Source: a virus
Virus record (IMG/VR): IMGVR_UViG_3300050014_000310
Location: 62,001 to 126,000 of that record
Reading direction: 5' to 3' (one strand)
DNA: 64,000 nt
Positions 1-7,364 of this stretch are shown one piece after another; position 1 is the stretch's first letter; each line of letters starts with the position of its first letter. The notes beneath the pieces are model-generated. The model saw nothing but the letters and a program-made list of their open reading frames with translations. It was not told the origin of the DNA and made no database searches. Both the position numbers and the translations under genes were made by a program.

Positions 1-24
1 AAAAGCACCCCGAAAGGCGCTAAT
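1..24 (-). terminator. Intrinsic terminator after the hub-lysozyme gene
   Basis: On the minus strand the arms AGCGCC and GGTGCT (one G-U pair) enclose a six-base loop and are followed by a T run at the window edge. It lies just downstream of the baseplate hub gene. The stem is short, and the T run may continue outside the window. Confidence 0.5.
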
Positions 25-44
25 ATTTGATTTGATTTTAGTCG

Positions 45-1556
45 TTAGTATGGACTTTGCGCGCTACTTGTGATCATCGAAGGCTGAACCCCTGCTTGAG
101 TGCATGTTTCTACGGTCGTGTACCATGCTTGACCGCGCGAGTCTGCTTCAATATTGTATTGGATTACGCGATATAACCCCGACTGATCAAGCTGGTAGAT
201 CGCGGAACCCTGATTGTATTCTTGATTTGCAATCAAACTATTGTCCACATGCACTATACTACCTATCTTAATTGCAGGATTCAGCAACATTTTGATGGTT
301 GCCCCATAATTGTTCTGCGCTGGCACCCCGATCAATCCGGTATTCGGCGTAAGATCGACAACCTCGTCTGTCGGCAGATCAGTCATCTTAATGAAATTAA
401 CCTGCCCATTCTCCAGATAGTAAGCAGCATTCTCACTTTGAGCAAGTTGCCTCAAGTATTTGTTTGCTTTGCCGAAATACGACTTGCCACGGGTCAACTG
501 CGTCTGGGAGAAGTCAGAAGTAAGCTTCCCTAACTGAGTCGGAACCGAATTAGCAGAAGCTATGTAACCGATCTGCGACCGGGCATTCTGCCCCCTGGTT
601 AATGTGCCGATCAGAGCGCCGTAGGTCTGAAATTGCTGGGCATTCATGCAAACTAAGGTTAAAGTGTAAGTTGCTGCATCGGGCTTATCTCGAAGGCATT
701 GCACGATCTCACCCTGGTAAATTTGACCATATTGAGTTCCAATGTATCCGGCCTCAATTATTATGGTATAGCCTTCCTGGATAATCGTATTTTCTGTTTC
801 TGGCGATAAATTGTAAATTTTGACCGTTGACCATTGCGGAGCGGTGATCATTGTCACAGTTAGAGAAAATTGGCAATGAAGCTGGCTTACGTCCAGGGCA
901 GTTGTCGGGGTCAGGGGATTCACCAAACTTTGCCCCTGGGTAGCCGTATCCTCGCCTGCCACGCCTGTGATCGGAACACCGCCTATTGTGCCTGTTATGA
1001 ACGGGTTTGGATCTCCCTGTCTTGTTACCAGGATTCTGTATCTGCGGCCATATAAAACGTTGCCCTGCGCCTGTGTGCCAGCGACAACTTCAAAATTTGT
1101 GGCCGGGATTATAAGGTTCGAATATGGACTCGCGAAGGCAGTTGGACTAGTGGGACTTGAAATCCCTGTCAGCGGGACCCCTGAAAGAGCATTATGGGCA
1201 TCCGTCGTATAGTTCAGGTATGCCCCGGAATTATATGTTGACCAGGCTCGGAAGCCTTGCCGATTATAGATTGCCAAGGCAACTTGGGCATTGTTTGCCG
1301 GAACGAATAGCCACTGCTCCCAAGTATCGGGGCTAGTCGATCCTGTAAACTGAATCAACAGATCAGAGTTCGCATTATGTATCTGCCACAATCCCCAGCT
1401 TGTAGCGCCATCCCCACTAGTAGGGCCACCTAGACCGAAATCCCCCGGGCAATTATTGACCCAGGATGATTCAGCACCGGCGATGGCGACCATTGTAGAT
1501 ATAATAGACGAGGGAAAGGTTGCTGCCGCGGCTGTAGCTGCATCTTGGATCGACAT
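45..1556 (-). CDS. Baseplate hub protein with N-terminal lysozyme-like domain
   Basis: 503 residues. The first 130 or so look like a lysozyme/transglycosylase domain: AGAESSW carries a plausible catalytic Glu and SWGLWQIH resembles the SLT-type substrate-cleft motif. From about residue 165 the protein resembles phage hub proteins of the gp27/XkdQ type, with 'VKIYNLS' and 'AGYIGTQYGQIYQGEI' as in the beta-barrel domains that cap the tail tube. It would sit at the tube tip and locally digest peptidoglycan, much as T4 gp5 and gp27 do as two proteins. ATG follows GAGGTGATTTCCC. It lies directly after the baseplate plug gene in a late baseplate cluster. The architecture is seen directly; the role follows from the families. 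Confidence 0.82.
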   Translation of the reverse strand: MSIQDAATAAAATFPSSIISTMVAIAGAESSWVNNCPGDFGLGGPTSGDGATSWGLWQIHNANSDLLIQFTGSTSPDTWEQWLFVPANNAQVALAIYNRQGFRAWSTYNSGAYLNYTTDAHNALSGVPLTGISSPTSPTAFASPYSNLIIPATNFEVVAGTQAQGNVLYGRRYRILVTRQGDPNPFITGTIGGVPITGVAGEDTATQGQSLVNPLTPTTALDVSQLHCQFSLTVTMITAPQWSTVKIYNLSPETENTIIQEGYTIIIEAGYIGTQYGQIYQGEIVQCLRDKPDAATYTLTLVCMNAQQFQTYGALIGTLTRGQNARSQIGYIASANSVPTQLGKLTSDFSQTQLTRGKSYFGKANKYLRQLAQSENAAYYLENGQVNFIKMTDLPTDEVVDLTPNTGLIGVPAQNNYGATIKMLLNPAIKIGSIVHVDNSLIANQEYNQGSAIYQLDQSGLYRVIQYNIEADSRGQAWYTTVETCTQAGVQPSMITSSAQSPY

Positions 1557-1568
1557 GGGAAATCACCT

Positions 1569-1934
1569 CTACGTAAGCGAGTCGCCCCAAACCAAAATGA
1601 ATTCTTGACCTAATACCCCTGCCTGGTCGTTTGGCGAATCTAGCATCGAATTGCCAACATTCATGATAAAGCACGATCCAATGCCGAGATATTGGTATTG
1701 CCCTAAAAGATCCTGCGCGGGTGGTTGCCCACAGAGTAAAGGTATAGAGTCAAGGATCATGTTATTTGATTGATCAAGAATAGTCATGACCCAGTATTGT
1801 GCTTGTTGATTATATGAAAACTTGAGATTAAGGGTAATATTAGAACCGTTGATCGAAATCGTAGCTGTTAAACTTTGATTTGGCAAACTGCTTAAAGGAA
1901 TCACTGAATAAGTTGCCGTAAGATCATCCCCCAA
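1569..1934 (-). CDS. Baseplate plug-like protein
   Basis: 121 residues, beta-rich, resembling the phage baseplate plug family: a short 'YSVIPLS' start, 'YWVMTILDQSNN' in the middle, then a 'LGIGSCFI...GQEFILVWG' ending. Plug proteins close the tube channel next to the hub. The start is odd: the frame opens at a TTG with no ribosome binding site, immediately after the T tract of a terminator. No better Met lies nearby. Insertion of the upstream accessory gene and terminator may have removed the original initiation region, or the start may be further in. Confidence 0.65.
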   Translation of the reverse strand: MGDDLTATYSVIPLSSLPNQSLTATISINGSNITLNLKFSYNQQAQYWVMTILDQSNNMILDSIPLLCGQPPAQDLLGQYQYLGIGSCFIMNVGNSMLDSPNDQAGVLGQEFILVWGDSLT

Positions 1935-1936
1935 AA

Positions 1937-1961
1937 TAAAAAGAAGCCCCGAAAGGCTTCT
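1937..1961 (-). terminator. Intrinsic terminator downstream of the accessory lipid/OB-fold gene
   Basis: Minus-strand arms AGAAGCC and GGCTTCT (1942-1961) pair perfectly around a six-base loop and are followed by TTTTTATTTT. It ends transcription of the gene at 2008-3078 and stands directly in front of the plug gene. Confidence 0.75.
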
Positions 1962-2007
1962 AAATATTCATTTTTATTTACTTTTAAGATTTATTGAATT
2001 TTAAGTT

Positions 2008-3078
2008 TTATGACAATGCTTTGACATAAATCAGTTTTTCGGCTCCATAAATATTAGTTGGTGGCGACCCAGACGATGTAAAATTCGTTCCATTCCAAGT
2101 ATATGCTATATTAACATCCGGTAAAGACGGAGTAGATATTGGATCATTTTCTGCATAATGAGTATAACTTACCACGATATAACCAGGTTTAGCATACAAG
2201 ATATTAGAATGGCTTGATTCGTATGCCGCATCGCAGCCAATAAACTGTTCATTATGCCAGAAAAATATCAGTTGTCCATATCCATCCGCTGAAGGGTTCC
2301 TCGTACCATGAACCGATGTAATCCATCCACCATTTCCGTCTGAACTCGTAATAGTTTCATCTGACGTAAAACTAATTGGTGGATTGTTCACTTCAACCGT
2401 TCCACTCAATTCTGCATTTATTTCACCTTGAGAAGGCACAATTTGCCCTAATGGTGCTTGCACTACTGAAGCAGTTGATACCTGGGTTTCTGGAATGGAT
2501 TCCTGGACAGTCGAAGTTTGCAATGTTTCCTGCGTATTTTGTTGGTTAGTTTGAATTTGTGCTGATACTTGATTATTAGGGATAATGCTGCAGTTTTCCA
2601 TGTCAACTTCAGTACCTGTTTTGCCCTTGCATGTTCCTTGAATGGTTACCTGCTCACCGGCGCTAATGTTAGCCAGGGATGCGGTATCGGTGGCGTTATT
2701 GGTAAAATGAAAAACAGTATCTTCTATGAATTGGCTATTACTGAGCGACACATAAGGATTTCCCATTACGTCTCGATCGACAGCGGCAACGGTTCCGCTC
2801 ACATCCAAAACCTGATTTTTGTATTTCTCGTCTGCAGAAAATTGGTTATTGACATATTCGTTGGTGAGCGCTTCATCGGATACCTTAATAGGCGGCGGCG
2901 CTGGCGATGGTGCTGGCGTACTTGGCTGCTGAGAACTGGCCGAACTAGAATCCGTTGTAGCCGTCGAAGAAGTGTCCTTGCTGCTTAGGTTGCTGATGAC
3001 GGTAAGCACGATTATTCCAATAATAACCCAAAGCCAGATCGGTAAACCTTTGCGCTTAGAATTTTGTTCCCCACTCAT
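2008..3078 (-). CDS. Membrane-anchored protein with tRNA_anti-like OB fold; probable moron
   Basis: 356 residues from the chosen ATG (3078); an ATG three bases upstream also fits GGGGAGGGATT. Residues about 9-32 (LPIWLWVIIGIIVLTVIS) form one transmembrane helix, followed by a Ser/Thr/Pro-rich linker. A domain with VSGTVAAVDRD...GEQVTIQGTC resembles the tRNA_anti-like OB fold of exported proteins. The C-terminal 120 residues (NEQFIGCDAAYESSHSNILY) are unrecognised. This is not a tail protein: it sits between Dit-like and plug genes, has its own terminator and looks like an inserted cargo gene, possibly altering the lysogen surface. Function unknown. Confidence 0.7.
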   Translation of the reverse strand: MSGEQNSKRKGLPIWLWVIIGIIVLTVISNLSSKDTSSTATTDSSSASSQQPSTPAPSPAPPPIKVSDEALTNEYVNNQFSADEKYKNQVLDVSGTVAAVDRDVMGNPYVSLSNSQFIEDTVFHFTNNATDTASLANISAGEQVTIQGTCKGKTGTEVDMENCSIIPNNQVSAQIQTNQQNTQETLQTSTVQESIPETQVSTASVVQAPLGQIVPSQGEINAELSGTVEVNNPPISFTSDETITSSDGNGGWITSVHGTRNPSADGYGQLIFFWHNEQFIGCDAAYESSHSNILYAKPGYIVVSYTHYAENDPISTPSLPDVNIAYTWNGTNFTSSGSPPTNIYGAEKLIYVKALS

Positions 3079-3144
3079 CATAATCCCTCCCCTTATAGCA
3101 ACAGTATATACCACAAAGGGATCGTTTTTCCTGCAAATATTTGC

Positions 3145-3774
3145 TTATTTCCCAAGTAATTTTTCTCCCTGCACAAGCCAACTCTCTATTTGTGCCGCCT
3201 GTGCCGGTGCCGGTGTGCTTGGAATCACAGTCCCGACAGTATTTGAATCTGTCACCTGCGGATTCGCGCTAACCTTGATCTGCACTGTCTGCACAGTAGC
3301 GATAAAAACTTCTTGCAGCGTACAAGTACCCCGCAACCCATGGCAAGTCGTGTTGTCTTCTGTCGGCAGCAATGACGTGATTAACATATTCTGGTAAACA
3401 TTCAACCGCGTTGTAACTTGAACAGGAACCCTTTGAAGTTGAATCTGCCTCAATGCTTGGAAAGCAGAAACGGATCGAGACGACCAATCCCCGAACTGCC
3501 CAGGGATGATCGAAGTGGCGCAATCAGACATGAGAAAACTGATCTGCAACTGGGCCGGCTCAATGTAGCTGTGATCCGAAATGTTCGCGCCTGTTTCGAC
3601 CGGATGCTGAGTGACGGTTAGATTCAAAGTATGAACAATTTTGAGAAATGCATCCAGGAAAAGCCCGCCAATATTGTATTTTATGTATAATAACTGCTGG
3701 CCAAGGGGAGGCAAAACAACCCCCGAGGCCAGTTGCTGGCTGCCAGAAAAAAGATTTGATTGAGAGATCGACAT
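3145..3774 (-). CDS. Dit-like baseplate protein
   Basis: 209 residues. The motif 'VTQHPVETGANISDHSYIEP' is the hallmark of the Dit-like N-terminal domain of contractile and siphovirus baseplates, which docks on the end of the tail tube. The rest (FQALRQIQLQRVPVQVTT) continues the fold, and the C-terminal 60 residues are a flexible Pro/Ala-rich region. ATG follows GGCAGGTGATCTATCA. It lies between the tape measure and the baseplate plug, as in other myoviruses. Confidence 0.75.
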   Translation of the reverse strand: MSISQSNLFSGSQQLASGVVLPPLGQQLLYIKYNIGGLFLDAFLKIVHTLNLTVTQHPVETGANISDHSYIEPAQLQISFLMSDCATSIIPGQFGDWSSRSVSAFQALRQIQLQRVPVQVTTRLNVYQNMLITSLLPTEDNTTCHGLRGTCTLQEVFIATVQTVQIKVSANPQVTDSNTVGTVIPSTPAPAQAAQIESWLVQGEKLLGK

Positions 3775-3794
3775 TGATAGATCACCTGCCTAAG

Positions 3795-5378
3795 TTAACC
3801 CATAATTCCCTGCTGAACTCGCATGATCAGACTCAAATTGTTTCCCTGAATAGCATCGGCAGTCTGCTGCGGGCTACCGGCTCCGCTGATGTAGTAAACC
3901 GGGCTTAAGGTTATCGTATTGGTCTTATTGCTTGCTCGAGGTGCTCCGAGATTCTTGAAAGCAGACAGCATATTCGTGAGCACAGAGTTGCTAAATATCT
4001 GGCTTCCACCAGGTAGGTTGAGAATCTCCGGTCCCTTTTCGCCTACCAGGGTGGGGCCGGATGCAAGGCCACCGGATGCTTTGCCGGGCGGATCGGGAGG
4101 ACCGAAAACAGGACTGCCGGGAGCACCCGGTTGATCCGGCGCAATCCACGTATCATAAAGTCCCTGCTCCCCCGTCTTGATATCGGCTTCTCCCTGAGCA
4201 ATCATTTGAGGATTGTTCTCGTGCATCCCCAAAAGTTTTTCCGCTTCACCCGCGACAATTGAAATACCATCGGCAATAGAAGACACTCCCATTACTACTG
4301 CGGTTATAACAGTCAGCACCGCTTTAAAGGCATCTGCTATCACAGTTCCCCAATTGACAAGCTTCCCCTGTCCACCGATCAGTTGCGCTATTGCGTTGAT
4401 CATATCCAGCAAGGCTGTTCCTAATCCCTTAAAGGCATCCCATAAGGCTTTGATATCCGGGGTAATGGCCTTCCAAACTCCTGATAATGCACTCTGGCCA
4501 CCTTTTGAGTAGGTTATATAGTCCTGCACCAACAGAATAATCGCAAGAATGGCCGCCGAAATCACCAATAGGGGGAGGTTCGCGTCCGCCAATCCCGCCA
4601 AGATTCCCATGGTAATCTCGATTGCTTTGCCTATTGCCAGAATTGCAATTATTAACCCGGCCGAGATCTCGATGACGTGTTGCCACTTCGTTCCGAGGTT
4701 GTCCCACCAATTAACGAAATCTTTGCCCGCATCGTATACTTTTTCAAATAAAGTTACTATCCTGGCGATGAGGTCAGCGATCTTGGCTTCCCATTTAGGG
4801 GCATTCTCGACAATCCAGTTGTTCATCTTCTGCAAGCCATCCTGGAAGTTTCCCAAGGGGCCGGATAAGTCTTTTGCTAAATCATAGCCGATATTCATGA
4901 TCCCCATTGTCATTTCAAGTTTTAGCTGGCGAAATTGAAGGGTGATCCCAAATAAATTATTCATCACAGATTGATAATCTGCCGGAGGCTCCATTTCTTG
5001 AGCTACCTGGCGAAACTTAATAAAAGCGTCCATCAACTGCGGGCTTAAATACAAATCTTGAATAGAAACGCCTAACGCGTCTAAGCTAGACTTAAAAGCC
5101 ACGGCAGAATTAAAATTGAGCCACATCTGCCTTGCGAACATTTCATTCTGAATTGTAGCGTTGGCGACCCCAAGGGTGAACTGATTGATAACATCAGCCA
5201 GGGCGCCTATTCCTGCTATCGCTCCGCCGGCTATGGCAATACCTTGCAGCGAACTGGAAAAACTTGAGATCGATTTTGCTATCTGGCCAAGGGAGTCTTG
5301 GGCCTTACTAAAAGAGGCAGCGTCGGTAGAAAACCCCAGCGAAACGAGATACGAACGTATGATCCCTAATTCAGACAT
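3795..5378 (-). CDS. Tail tape measure protein
   Basis: 527 residues, Gly/Ala/Ile-rich. Hydrophobic stretches occur near residues 40-65 and 235-290 (ISAGLIIAILAIG, LLVISAAILAIILLV), with helical segments between. The C terminus has the 'SGGLASGPTLVGEKGPEIL' motif found near the end of many tape measure proteins. It would fill the tail tube, set tail length and help DNA pass the membrane. It is short for the family, implying a fairly short tail. ATG follows GGGGTGGCGTTAA, and it is immediately downstream of the frameshifted tail-assembly chaperone, the standard order. Confidence 0.85.
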   Translation of the reverse strand: MSELGIIRSYLVSLGFSTDAASFSKAQDSLGQIAKSISSFSSSLQGIAIAGGAIAGIGALADVINQFTLGVANATIQNEMFARQMWLNFNSAVAFKSSLDALGVSIQDLYLSPQLMDAFIKFRQVAQEMEPPADYQSVMNNLFGITLQFRQLKLEMTMGIMNIGYDLAKDLSGPLGNFQDGLQKMNNWIVENAPKWEAKIADLIARIVTLFEKVYDAGKDFVNWWDNLGTKWQHVIEISAGLIIAILAIGKAIEITMGILAGLADANLPLLVISAAILAIILLVQDYITYSKGGQSALSGVWKAITPDIKALWDAFKGLGTALLDMINAIAQLIGGQGKLVNWGTVIADAFKAVLTVITAVVMGVSSIADGISIVAGEAEKLLGMHENNPQMIAQGEADIKTGEQGLYDTWIAPDQPGAPGSPVFGPPDPPGKASGGLASGPTLVGEKGPEILNLPGGSQIFSNSVLTNMLSAFKNLGAPRASNKTNTITLSPVYYISGAGSPQQTADAIQGNNLSLIMRVQQGIMG

Positions 5379-5434
5379 TTAACGCCACCCCGCTTATCAA
5401 TAAGCAAAGGACACCGCATGGCTTTTCAAAGTAA

Positions 5435-6057
5435 CTAAGCCATCCCAGCGCCCTTTGCCGCATCGATTCCCCGTGCCTCATTCTCGCTTTGCACGGTCAT
5501 GACTTCCAGGATATCCAGCAGATCATCTAGATCGTATGTGCCGTCAGACAATTCCTTCTGTCTCCAGTGCCCGGCGATAACCGGCGCAAACATCCATGCT
5601 GCTACGTTTGGACACTCGGCGACTTCGTAAGTAACCCCTCGGGGAGTAAAGCTGAGAGGGCGCCTGGCGAAAAACCCGACAGGTTGAAAACGAGCGCCTG
5701 CACCATTAGCGCCAGGCAGGTCATGGCATCATCGTCCAGGCCAATGACGCCAAGATGCCCCTCGGGATTTAACACCTGTATTTCGCCGCCAGACAGGATC
5801 TCGAAGCAAACCCTCAGAGATTTGTTCTGGATGTCAACGAAATCAGCCTCTGACAACTTCGACAAAGCCCCTAAAACTGGTGATATGATTTGGCTGATCT
5901 CAATCCCCTGGTTCGTTGCAAGCATGTCAAACACTGGGGCCAGGATCCCTGCCACCTTGATCGCGATGAAACCGCCTGTCTGGGCAGGAAACTTTCTGAG
6001 ACGGAACTGCCTGCCGCCTAGTCCAATATCTTTGAATTTTGGTCGTATATCTTCCAT
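5435..6057 (-). CDS. Tail assembly chaperone, -1 frameshift product (GT type)
   Basis: The zero-frame chaperone contains the heptamer GGGTTTT at 5677-5671, in the correct X-XXY-YYZ phase. Slipping -1 there bypasses the stop at 5602 and continues through an open frame to TAG at 5435, giving about 207 residues. The added part reads 'LSFTPRGVTYEVAECPNVAA' then 'WMFAPVIAGHWRQ' and 'GTYDLDDLLDILE', which looks like real protein. Programmed frameshifting between these two genes, just upstream of the tape measure, is conserved in tailed phages (lambda G/GT). The T part recruits tail tube subunits to the tape measure. Confidence 0.8.
5602..6057 (-). CDS. Tail assembly chaperone, short form (G type)
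   Basis: 151 residues from ATG 6057, chosen because GGAGG lies eight bases upstream; the frame is open to 6084. It contains 'KDIGLGGRQFRLRKFP' and 'GLDDDAMTCLALM'. The short form ends at TAG 5602 and should be the major product; a minority of ribosomes shift at 5677-5671. Both forms act in the cytoplasm to keep the tape measure in solution and are normally absent from virions. Confidence 0.82.
   Translation of the reverse strand: MEDIRPKFKDIGLGGRQFRLRKFPAQTGGFIAIKVAGILAPVFDMLATNQGIEISQIISPVLGALSKLSEADFVDIQNKSLRVCFEILSGGEIQVLNPEGHLGVIGLDDDAMTCLALMVQALVFNLSGFSPGALSALLPEGLLTKSPSVQT
5671..5677 (-). promoter_or_regulatory. -1 frameshift slippery site GGGTTTT
   Basis: The zero frame reads TCG GGT TTT TCG, so tRNAs on GGT and TTT can re-pair on GGG and TTT after slipping back one base. 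The position, about 25 codons before the zero-frame stop and upstream of the tape measure, is typical of tail chaperone genes. I did not identify a definite downstream pseudoknot. Confidence 0.75.
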
Positions 6058-6092
6058 CGTTTTAAGCCTCCGCTTTGAATACAATTTAATTG

Positions 6093-6737
6093 TTATGCTT
6101 GTTTCCCATGACCTTCTTGAATTGGCTGTGCAATTGCTTTTTCAAATGGCCAGCCATTGCTAACGCGATAATACAATTGCGTAAAAGTTAAGCCATACTG
6201 TATTGCCCATTCTATCAAACATTTTGTTTGCCCATTATGTGTAATAAGGTGATTAGCGCTCGTATTTCTGGCTTGTTCTTGCATCGTTGCCCATCGACAA
6301 TTTTCTGGAGAATAACCTTTATCGTTATTTTTTCTATCAATAGTTAAGTCATCTCTATAGCCATGAGAAAGTGCCCAAGAAACAAACGCTTCTGCATCGT
6401 GAAACCATTCTTGACAAATTGTTATTCCTCGACCACCATAACGATCATAGCTTTTATGCTTTGTATTGCAGCATCTTCCTTTTAAATCTGCCCAAATTCT
6501 ATAAACACGTAAATAAGATAATCTATGTTTTATGCATTTAACTTGGTCAACTTCTTTTTTGTAACAACCACAACTCTTAGACTTTCCTCTTCTAAGATCA
6601 ACGGAAACAACAACAGTTGCATTTCCACAATCACAGTTGCATAGCCATTTAAAGTTATTGTTAATATCCTTACCTTCTGGCCTTATTGCAGTTAATCTGC
6701 CAAACCTTTGCCCTGTAATGTCAATAAATTTCCCCAT
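6093..6737 (-). CDS. Free-standing HNH homing endonuclease (copy 1)
   Basis: 214 residues. The N terminus 'MGKFIDITGQRFGRLTA' followed by Cys residues (CNCDCGN, SCGCYK) is a small zinc-binding domain shared with the genes at 12528 and 22243. The core has 'YDRYGGRGITICQEW' and 'TIDRKNNDKGYSPENCRWAT', the HNH beta-beta-alpha metal nuclease motif of phage homing enzymes. The C terminus is probably a DNA-binding module. It is inserted between tail tube and tail chaperone genes in the same direction and contributes nothing obvious to the virion. AT-rich relative to its neighbours, supporting recent arrival. ATG follows ACGGAGGTGTCTTTCT. Confidence 0.9.
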   Translation of the reverse strand: MGKFIDITGQRFGRLTAIRPEGKDINNNFKWLCNCDCGNATVVVSVDLRRGKSKSCGCYKKEVDQVKCIKHRLSYLRVYRIWADLKGRCCNTKHKSYDRYGGRGITICQEWFHDAEAFVSWALSHGYRDDLTIDRKNNDKGYSPENCRWATMQEQARNTSANHLITHNGQTKCLIEWAIQYGLTFTQLYYRVSNGWPFEKAIAQPIQEGHGKQA

Positions 6738-6839
6738 AGAAAGACACCTCCGTAGTGTTTAATGCTGTTCCGATTAAATAAAATTTGCGGGAAACAGATT
6801 CGGAATGTCTGCTTTCGGGTGGCCGCCCTATCCCGCAAA
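6738..6839 (-). ncRNA. Candidate structured RNA leader of HNH gene, copy 1
   Basis: On the minus strand a 9-bp outer stem (6831-6839 with 6784-6792) encloses 38 bases that start TAGGGC and contain a smaller hairpin. It is followed by AAACACTAC and the HNH ribosome binding site. The same arrangement precedes the HNH gene at 22243, where a C-G pair of the outer stem is replaced by T-A. It starts about six bases after the tail tube stop codon. Function unknown: perhaps translational control, or part of the homing unit. Confidence 0.55.
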
Positions 6840-6844
6840 AATGG

Positions 6845-7264
6845 TTATGATTGGAACATATTTTCCGCGAGTACCGTCCAAGTTACAAGTTGTCCCTGGG
6901 CCTGGTACGGCAAATCCGCCCTCTTCTGAAAGGCGCACCCCGTGCATTGGTTATTGTCACCCATGACCGCGCTGTCCGCCGTAATGGTCAACTGGTTCCA
7001 TTCCGCAGGGTTACCTTTGAGGTAGTTGTATAGGCCCTGCAACCATTTATGAAACGCCGATGTCTGCTGAATCGCTATGGCAATCGAACCGTTCTCGCCT
7101 TCAACATCACTTGTCATAACACGGCCATCCGCCGCCACGTCCTGTACTGTACGATCCGTCGCCATACTGAAGGTGATCGTTCCAAGGCCGGAACCGGTAG
7201 CAATGTACTGCCCATAAGCTGGATGCGAAAACACGGTCTGGAGATCCTTGAAGCTATAGATCAT
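6845..7264 (-). CDS. Tail tube protein (DUF3277-like)
   Basis: 139 residues, full length for the family. 'YSFKDLQTVFSHP', 'TDRTVQDVAADGRVMTSD' and 'CTGCAFQKRADLPYQAQG' match the DUF3277 phage protein pattern, a beta-rich tube protein of contractile tails. It lies between sheath and tail chaperone, where the tube gene belongs. It would polymerise into the inner tube ejecting DNA. ATG follows AAAGGAGTATATAACCA, a strong site fitting a highly expressed structural gene. Confidence 0.8.
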   Translation of the reverse strand: MIYSFKDLQTVFSHPAYGQYIATGSGLGTITFSMATDRTVQDVAADGRVMTSDVEGENGSIAIAIQQTSAFHKWLQGLYNYLKGNPAEWNQLTITADSAVMGDNNQCTGCAFQKRADLPYQAQGQLVTWTVLAENMFQS

Positions 7265-7287
7265 TGGTTATATACTCCTTTCCCAGA

Positions 7288-7312
7288 ATTGAAAAAGCCC
7301 TGACCGAAACTG
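7288..7312 (-). terminator. Hairpin with T run between sheath and tube genes
   Basis: Minus-strand arms GCTCTG and CAGGGC pair (one G-U) and are followed by TTTTT. It probably attenuates rather than blocks late transcription, since the tube gene downstream needs the same mRNA unless a promoter lies between. Confidence 0.55.
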
Positions 7313-7364
7313 CCAGAGCCACAACCCTAATTTGTTCCCAATAGGGGATGCCGCTAATTTGTTC

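Noticed and set aside
6738-6839. HEARO/omega RNA or group I intron
   Set aside because: The associated proteins are not IscB-like, the element is too small, and no intron core motifs or split exon are visible.
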